From: Epilithonimonas bovis DSM 19482
Lineage (GTDB): Bacteria; Bacteroidota; Bacteroidia; Flavobacteriales; Weeksellaceae
Length of the DNA stretch: 48,377 bases
Assembly (NCBI RefSeq): GCF_900108115.1
Contig: NZ_FTPU01000025.1
Span: 1 to 48,377, forward strand
Direction: 5' to 3'
How positions within the stretch are numbered: the stretch's first letter is position 1; each line of letters starts with the position of its first letter. The position numbers and the translations under genes are program-made. Below are positions 44,233 through 48,377 of this stretch, one piece after another. A model generated the notes under the pieces. The model worked only from the letters and a program-made list of their open reading frames with translations. It had not been told where the DNA came from and searched no databases.

Positions 44233-45576
44233 TTAAAATAGTTTCTCAACAAAGTCCTCAATTTTGCTGATTTCTTCAATTTTGATCCCGAATTTTCTTT
44301 TAGGAAGTTTATTAAGGTTGGAGATAAAAATTTTCTCGTAGCCTAATTTTTCGGCCTCGGTAATTCTTTGTTCAGCCTGCGCAACAGGCCGTATCTCGCC
44401 GCTTAATCCAATCTCACCTGCAAAACAATAGTGATCCGGGATGGCAATATCTTCGTTACTTGATAGGATAGAAGCCACAACAGCCAAATCCAGTGCCGGA
44501 TCATCGGTTTTGATCCCACCGGTAATATTCAGGAAAACATCTTTTGAACCTAACTGAAAGCCGGCGCGTTTTTCCAAAACGGCTAGGAGCATATTCAGTC
44601 TTTTGGAATCAAATCCGGTAGAGCTTCTCTGCGGTGTACCATACACGGCGGTAGAGACCAATGCCTGGATCTCCAGCAGCATCGGCCGGTTGCCTTCCAG
44701 CGTTACCGCAATGGCATTGCCGGAGAGTTCTTCTGATTTTTTGGTTATCAATACCTCTGATGGGTTTTTTATTTCTTTAAGACCTTGCGAGATCATTTCA
44801 TAAATTCCGATTTCGGCAGTAGAGCCAAAACGGTTTTTGTTGGCTCTCAACAGTCGGAACAGATGATTTCTGTCGCCATCAAAATTAAGAACCACGTCTA
44901 CCATGTGTTCTAGTACCTTTGGCCCTGCAATTTGACCGTCTTTGGTAATATGGCCAACCAAAAAAACGGGAATATTATTCTCTTTAGCAAATTTGATGAT
45001 CTCATTAGAGCATTCGCGGATCTGGGAAACTGTACCCGGAGAACTCTCGATGAGTTGTGATTGCAATGTCTGGATAGAATCGATGATGATAAAATCAGGC
45101 ATTAGTTTTTTGGCTTCGTGAAGGATTTTTTCAACAGAGGTTTCCGTGAAAAGGAAACATTCAGGATTCTGAAGTTCAGATAAACGGTCTGCTCTCATTT
45201 TGATTTGTGAGGCACTCTCTTCTCCGGAGACATAGAGGATTTTTTTCTTCATTTTCAGCGCCAGCTGCAGGAGCAATGTAGATTTGCCAATGCCTGGCTC
45301 GCCACCAATTAGTGTGACAGAACCCAGCACGATACCACCACCCAAAACACGGTTCAGCTCTTCAGAAGGAGTTTTGATTCTTGGTTCTTCATTGGTTTCA
45401 ACCTCTATGATATTGATGATGTGTGATTTTGATTTTGCCACGGCCGAAGCTGTTGTTTTTTCAACCACTTCTTCCACCAGGGTGTTCCATTCGCCACAGT
45501 TTTTACACTGCCCGTGCCATTGAGAATACTGTGCACCACAGTTTTGACAGAAATATATAGTCTTCAGTTTTGCCAT
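44233..45576 (-). CDS. radA: DNA repair protein RadA
   Basis: This 447-residue RecA-like helicase helps process recombination intermediates. The N-terminal zinc finger has C10, C13, C25 and C28 (FCQNCGAQYSQWHGQCKNCGE). The ATPase has Walker A GGEPGIGKSTL, the KNRFG motif in LLRANKNRFGSTAEIG, and the C-terminal Lon-like domain with NITGGIKTDDPALDLAVVA and the EIGLSGEIRPV motif. The frame is open to 45666, but the family start is ATG 45576 (MAKLKTIYFCQNCG). It ends with LPKRKFGIKIEEISKIEDFV. Confidence 0.96.
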   Translation of the reverse strand: MAKLKTIYFCQNCGAQYSQWHGQCKNCGEWNTLVEEVVEKTTASAVAKSKSHIINIIEVETNEEPRIKTPSEELNRVLGGGIVLGSVTLIGGEPGIGKSTLLLQLALKMKKKILYVSGEESASQIKMRADRLSELQNPECFLFTETSVEKILHEAKKLMPDFIIIDSIQTLQSQLIESSPGTVSQIRECSNEIIKFAKENNIPVFLVGHITKDGQIAGPKVLEHMVDVVLNFDGDRNHLFRLLRANKNRFGSTAEIGIYEMISQGLKEIKNPSEVLITKKSEELSGNAIAVTLEGNRPMLLEIQALVSTAVYGTPQRSSTGFDSKRLNMLLAVLEKRAGFQLGSKDVFLNITGGIKTDDPALDLAVVASILSSNEDIAIPDHYCFAGEIGLSGEIRPVAQAEQRITEAEKLGYEKIFISNLNKLPKRKFGIKIEEISKIEDFVEKLF

Positions 45577-45671
45577 TCTGCTAAGTTCTAGAAAAATTTG
45601 ATAATTAAAAAATTTAAAGTCAATTTTGGGTGTTTTGGCGGTTTGATTTTCATGATTTAATTTCAAAAGCT

Positions 45672-45679
45672 TACTTTTG
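45672..45679 (+). promoter_or_regulatory. -7 box (TACTTTTG) before the FKBP gene
   Basis: An exact TAnnTTTG match lies 39 bp before ATG 45718. The nearest TTG upstream is 26 bp away, slightly beyond the usual spacing. Confidence 0.5.
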
Positions 45680-45717
45680 CGAGGTCACAATTTTTAGAAT
45701 CAATTAATAATAATAAA

Positions 45718-46218
45718 ATGGCATTAGAAAAAAATGATGTGGTAACACTAAAATATGTACTGCATACTAACGACGAATCTGGCGAGAAAGTTTTTGTAGA
45801 AGAAACGTCAGAAGAGAACCCAATGACTTTCCTATACGGTGTTGGAATGATGATTCCTAAATTTGAGGAAAGCATCCAAAACCTGAGCGTAGGTGATAAG
45901 GCATCGTTTACTATAGAACCAGGTGAAGGTTATGGTGAGAAAAATCCAGATGCTGTTACACAATTGCCTGTGGATATGTTCCAGGGGCAGGAGTTGCCAC
46001 CAGTTGGTGCTGTATTGCCATTGTCAGATAATCAGGGGAATAATTTCCAGGCTATCGTTTTGGAGGTTACACCAGAAGCAGTGATTGTAGATCTTAATCA
46101 TCCAATGGCAGGGAAAAATCTGCACTTTGATGTAGAGATTCTTAACACGCGCCCTGCAACAGAAGAAGAATTGGCTCATGGCCATGCTCATGGTGCTGAT
46201 GGCCATTCCGGGCACTAA
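45718..46218 (+). CDS. FKBP-type peptidyl-prolyl cis-trans isomerase, SlyD-like
   Basis: This 166-residue protein has the SlyD architecture. The FKBP half is at 1-65 and 125-150, with an inserted IF chaperone domain (about 70-120: YGEKNPDAVTQLPVDMF, then VGAVLPLSDNQGNNFQAIVLE). The NHPMAGKNLHFDVEIL motif ends the FKBP part. The C-terminal tail HGHAHGADGHSGH is histidine rich and suits nickel or zinc binding. It is cytosolic and helps fold proteins, possibly including metalloproteins. It is monocistronic and ends in a perfect terminator. Confidence 0.94.
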   Translation: MALEKNDVVTLKYVLHTNDESGEKVFVEETSEENPMTFLYGVGMMIPKFEESIQNLSVGDKASFTIEPGEGYGEKNPDAVTQLPVDMFQGQELPPVGAVLPLSDNQGNNFQAIVLEVTPEAVIVDLNHPMAGKNLHFDVEILNTRPATEEELAHGHAHGADGHSGH

Positions 46219-46235
46219 GATGATCATCAACAGAT

Positions 46236-46266
46236 AAAAAATGCTCGCCATCGGCGAGCATTTTTG
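46236..46266. terminator. Bidirectional terminator between the FKBP gene and pepD
   Basis: AAAAAATGCTCGCC (46236-46249) pairs with GGCGAGCATTTTT (46253-46265) around an ATC loop. A and T runs on both sides serve both converging genes. Confidence 0.92.
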
Positions 46267-46269
46267 TTT

Positions 46270-47709
46270 TTATTTCAAAGGGATATTTTTCAAAATATCC
46301 TGAGTAAATGTCCAGAATTTTTGTACTGATGATATGCTTGCTCTTTCGACAGGCGAATGTGCACCTTTGATAGTCGGTCCAAAACTCACCATTTCCATCT
46401 CCGGATAATTGGCACCAATAATGCCACATTCCAAACCGGCGTGGCATGCTACTACCATTGGTTTCTCTCCGAAGTTTTTCTCGTAAAGTTTAGTCATTAC
46501 CTGATTGATTTCAGCGTCAGGCTTTGGTTTCCATCCAGGATAAGAACCGGAAAATTCTGTGGTAATACCATTAGCATCAAATGATGACTTCAGTTGGTTG
46601 GCAACTTCCCATTTTGTAGATTCTACCGATGAACGGGTAAGATTCAGGATTTTGATTGTTCCCTCTTTTAATTCGACTCTTGCCACATTATTGGACGCTT
46701 CTACCAAGCCTTCTACATCCGGGCTCATGCGGAAAACACCATTATGAGCTGCATTGATTGCGAAAATTATTTTTTCTGAATCTTTTGCAGATACCGCTTT
46801 TTCCGTGGAATCTGTTTTTTCAATATTGATGATTAAATCTTTTTCTAAGGACGCAAATTCTTCCAGAATATCAGCTTTCAGCTGCTCCGCTTTTTCTAAA
46901 AAGCCGGCTGTATTTTCTACAGAAAATGTGCTGTGTGCTTCTCTCGGGATTGCATTCCTAAGGCTTCCGCCGTCAATAGAAATTAGCTGGATCTGGTTAT
47001 CCAATCCCAAAAACAGAAACCTTCCCATTAATTTATTCGAATTTCCGTAACCTTTGTGGATATCCATCCCGGAGTGGCCACCGCGCAATCCTTTAATATC
47101 AATTTTGATGATTTCCCCATTTGTGTTTTCAAGATCAAATTTAGTGGTTGCGGTAACATCAACACCTCCGGCACAGCCAATGTCTATCTCGTCATCTTCT
47201 TCTGTATCCAGATTAAGTAAGATCTGACCTTTTAGCTGACCCGGTTTAAGAGCTAGTGCGCCGGTCATCCCGGTCTCTTCATCAATGGTGAAAAGTGCTT
47301 CCAGATCCGGATGTTCTATCTCCGAGCTTTCTAATATAGACATAATGGTCGCCACGCCAATACCATTGTCTGCGCCCAGAGTTGTGCCTTTGGCTCTTAC
47401 CCAGTCGCCATCTACATACATTTGGATACCTTGTGTTTCAAAATCAAAATCAACATCATTGTTTTTTTGACATACCATATCGAGGTGAGACTGTAGGACA
47501 ATGGGTTGTCTGTTCTCCATACCGGCTGTGGCTGGTTTTTGGATAATAACATTGCCGGTGCTGTCAACGGATGTTGGCAATCCCAGTTTTTCTCCAAATT
47601 CTTTTATGAATTTTATAACTTTTTCCTCTTTTTTTGATGGTCTTGGAACCGAATTAAGAGCTGCAAAATTTTTCCAAATCTGCTTTGGTTCCAGTTGTGA
47701 ATATTCCAT
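46270..47709 (-). CDS. Aminoacyl-histidine dipeptidase, PepD-like (M20 family)
   Basis: This is a 479-residue zinc peptidase of the M20 family. The metal site motifs are IVLQSHLDMVCQKN (first histidine and aspartate), GADNGIGVATIMS, DEETGMTGA (catalytic glutamates) and the C-terminal VACHAGLECGIIG. It lacks a signal peptide and should be cytosolic. PepD-type enzymes cleave Xaa-His dipeptides such as carnosine and other dipeptides. It is monocistronic, with a shared bidirectional terminator after it. Confidence 0.92.
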   Translation of the reverse strand: MEYSQLEPKQIWKNFAALNSVPRPSKKEEKVIKFIKEFGEKLGLPTSVDSTGNVIIQKPATAGMENRQPIVLQSHLDMVCQKNNDVDFDFETQGIQMYVDGDWVRAKGTTLGADNGIGVATIMSILESSEIEHPDLEALFTIDEETGMTGALALKPGQLKGQILLNLDTEEDDEIDIGCAGGVDVTATTKFDLENTNGEIIKIDIKGLRGGHSGMDIHKGYGNSNKLMGRFLFLGLDNQIQLISIDGGSLRNAIPREAHSTFSVENTAGFLEKAEQLKADILEEFASLEKDLIINIEKTDSTEKAVSAKDSEKIIFAINAAHNGVFRMSPDVEGLVEASNNVARVELKEGTIKILNLTRSSVESTKWEVANQLKSSFDANGITTEFSGSYPGWKPKPDAEINQVMTKLYEKNFGEKPMVVACHAGLECGIIGANYPEMEMVSFGPTIKGAHSPVERASISSVQKFWTFTQDILKNIPLK

Positions 47710-47816
47710 TTTTCAGAATTTTTTTTGATTCTGCAATTTACTAATTATGTAAAGAAAAAAGGAATTTTTATGATATAAATAATCTTAGGATAAATGTATA
47801 TTTCGCTAATGTTTCC

Positions 47817-47824
47817 TATTTTTG
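47817..47824 (+). promoter_or_regulatory. -7 box (TATTTTTG) of the FUSC-like gene
   Basis: An exact TAnnTTTG match. It predicts a start near 47829, after the frame-opening ATG 47794 but before ATG 47847, which argues that the original start was 47847. Confidence 0.5.
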
Positions 47825-47846
47825 ATGTTTATTTTATAGCAGCAGG

Positions 47847-48075
47847 ATGGCAGATTTTTTTAAACAGTTTTTCTAAATTTCTAAGATGGCGTGTATCAAC
47901 ATCTGAGTGGATCTATCTCGTAAAATGTGTTATCGGCGCGGCAATATGTTACCTGTTTTATGCCTTCCTTCCCCAATATCCGGTGTATTGGGCTATTATA
48001 TCGGTGGTGATAGTCTTTTCTCCTGATAATAATAAAAAATTACACTATCAAACGGATAAACACACAAATGAGTAA
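47847..48075 (+). pseudogene. N-terminal fragment of a FUSC family transporter, frameshifted and truncated
   Basis: The segment LVKCVIGAAICYLFYAFLPQ, then YPVYWAIISVVIVFSPDNNKK, is the N-terminal membrane part of FUSC/aromatic-acid exporter proteins. The family start would be ATG 47847 (MADF...). A T7 tract at 47855-47861 puts it out of frame, and with six T it would read MADFLNSFSKFLRWRV, continuing directly into the conserved part. In the sequence as given the open frame instead runs from ATG 47794. After SPDNNKKLHYQTDK the FUSC sequence ends at TAA 48073, where several hundred more residues are expected. A transposase gene of IS4 type lies just beyond, so the rest was probably lost by insertion. 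Confidence 0.65.
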
Positions 48076-48143
48076 TATTCCTTCATAAAACATTGTTTTT
48101 CAATATGTTTTTATAAGAATACAAAAACCCACCTCTCTGTTTT

Positions 48144-48377
48144 TCAGAACAATTCTGTCTGTATCCAAGGTGGTTTTCTTCGTTTTTTCTGTTTCGTGTA
48201 AGTTCTCCTGCTGTTCTGTACCATCCAAAATATTTCCAGATGGCTGATTAAATGAATCCTGATGAGTGCCGCAATGGTAGAAAATGCCTTTTTGCTCTTT
48301 GATTTTACACGTAGAACCTGCAACAGTAGCTGTGCAATCAGGGTACACCAAATTTGGGTTTTGATGCCGTTTTCTGT
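48144..48377 (-). CDS. IS4-family transposase, C-terminal fragment
   Basis: On the minus strand an open frame enters from the right edge and ends at TGA 48146-48144, giving 77 residues. The sequence TENGIKTQIWCTLIAQLLL, then KKAFSTIAALIRIHLISHLE and RRTYTKQKKRRK at the end, is the typical C-terminus of flavobacterial IS4-type DDE transposases. The N-terminal DDE part lies outside the window. The element's inner end should lie between the truncated FUSC gene and about 48140, but I cannot place the terminal inverted repeat without the other end. Confidence 0.8.
   Translation of the reverse strand, partial: TENGIKTQIWCTLIAQLLLQVLRVKSKSKKAFSTIAALIRIHLISHLEIFWMVQNSRRTYTKQKKRRKPPWIQTELF

Noticed and set aside
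48100-48351. 83-codon minus-strand frame at the right edge
   Set aside because: It is in a different frame from the transposase C-terminus, which has the recognisable IS4 motifs. This one is a shadow.
1-48377. CRISPR array, tRNA or rRNA genes
   Set aside because: No regularly spaced direct repeats, cloverleaf-forming tRNA segments with T-loop GTTCRA boxes in context, or rRNA sequence were seen on either strand by reading; a tRNAscan/Infernal search would be the decisive test.

Overview
The window comes from a low-GC member of the Bacteroidota, most likely a Chryseobacterium-like flavobacterium (Weeksellaceae/Flavobacteriaceae). Three things point there. Many genes are preceded by the Bacteroidetes -7 promoter motif TAnnTTTG rather than sigma-70 boxes. 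Shine-Dalgarno sequences are scarce. The proteins (Wza-like lipoprotein with a C-terminal membrane segment, flavobacterial TamB, SlyD-like FKBP with a His-rich tail, LuxR-type regulator with TPRs, IS1595 and IS4 transposases) are of flavobacterial type. Intergenic repeats of the 'GTCATCCTGAGCGGAGTCGAAGG' family, common in this group, support it. No rRNA, tRNA or CRISPR array was seen.

Region 1 (1-313) is the 3' end of an IS1595-family transposase. Region 2 (412-19267) is one Wzy-dependent capsule/exopolysaccharide locus on the + strand. It starts with a sugar-nucleotide pair resembling PglE/PglF (4-amino-4,6-dideoxy-HexNAc synthesis), then the export pair Wza/Wzc. A variable cassette follows: Wzx flippase, UDP-galactopyranose mutase, EpsG-like polymerase, two GT2 enzymes, a GT32-like capsular transferase, a GH39-like glycosidase, a small SDR and a GT4 enzyme. 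It ends with a TagD-like nucleotidyltransferase, RfbC and the initiating phosphoglycosyltransferase, closed by a clear terminator. The polymerase-to-GT4 stretch (about 9.5-16.75 kb) is visibly more AT-rich than the ends, as expected for an exchanged serotype cassette.

Region 3 (19390-36029) holds housekeeping genes: rimO, a PLP-dependent desulfhydrase/deaminase, a GH73-LysM autolysin, hemL, an Old Yellow Enzyme, pyrG, yidC, two rRNA/tRNA methyltransferases, a DUF808 membrane protein, an adhesin-E-like secreted protein and tsaD. Region 4 (36035-47709) has a 1549-residue TamB, an Lrp/AsnC regulator, a TPR-LuxR regulator broken by an in-frame amber codon, ACP phosphodiesterase, radA, an FKBP isomerase and PepD. 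Region 5 (47794-48377) is the start of a FUSC-type transporter gene that looks frameshifted and truncated, next to an IS4-family transposase that runs off the end.

No wholly new system was identified. The observations most worth checking are: a four-helix membrane-protein ORF (24610-25044, minus) with no stop codon before an intrinsic terminator, an architecture like the self-truncating arfA/brfA genes; a flavobacterial intergenic repeat translated in frame inside rsmE; the tsaD promoter lying inside the first codons of tamB; and homopolymer T7 tracts at the starts of two genes.
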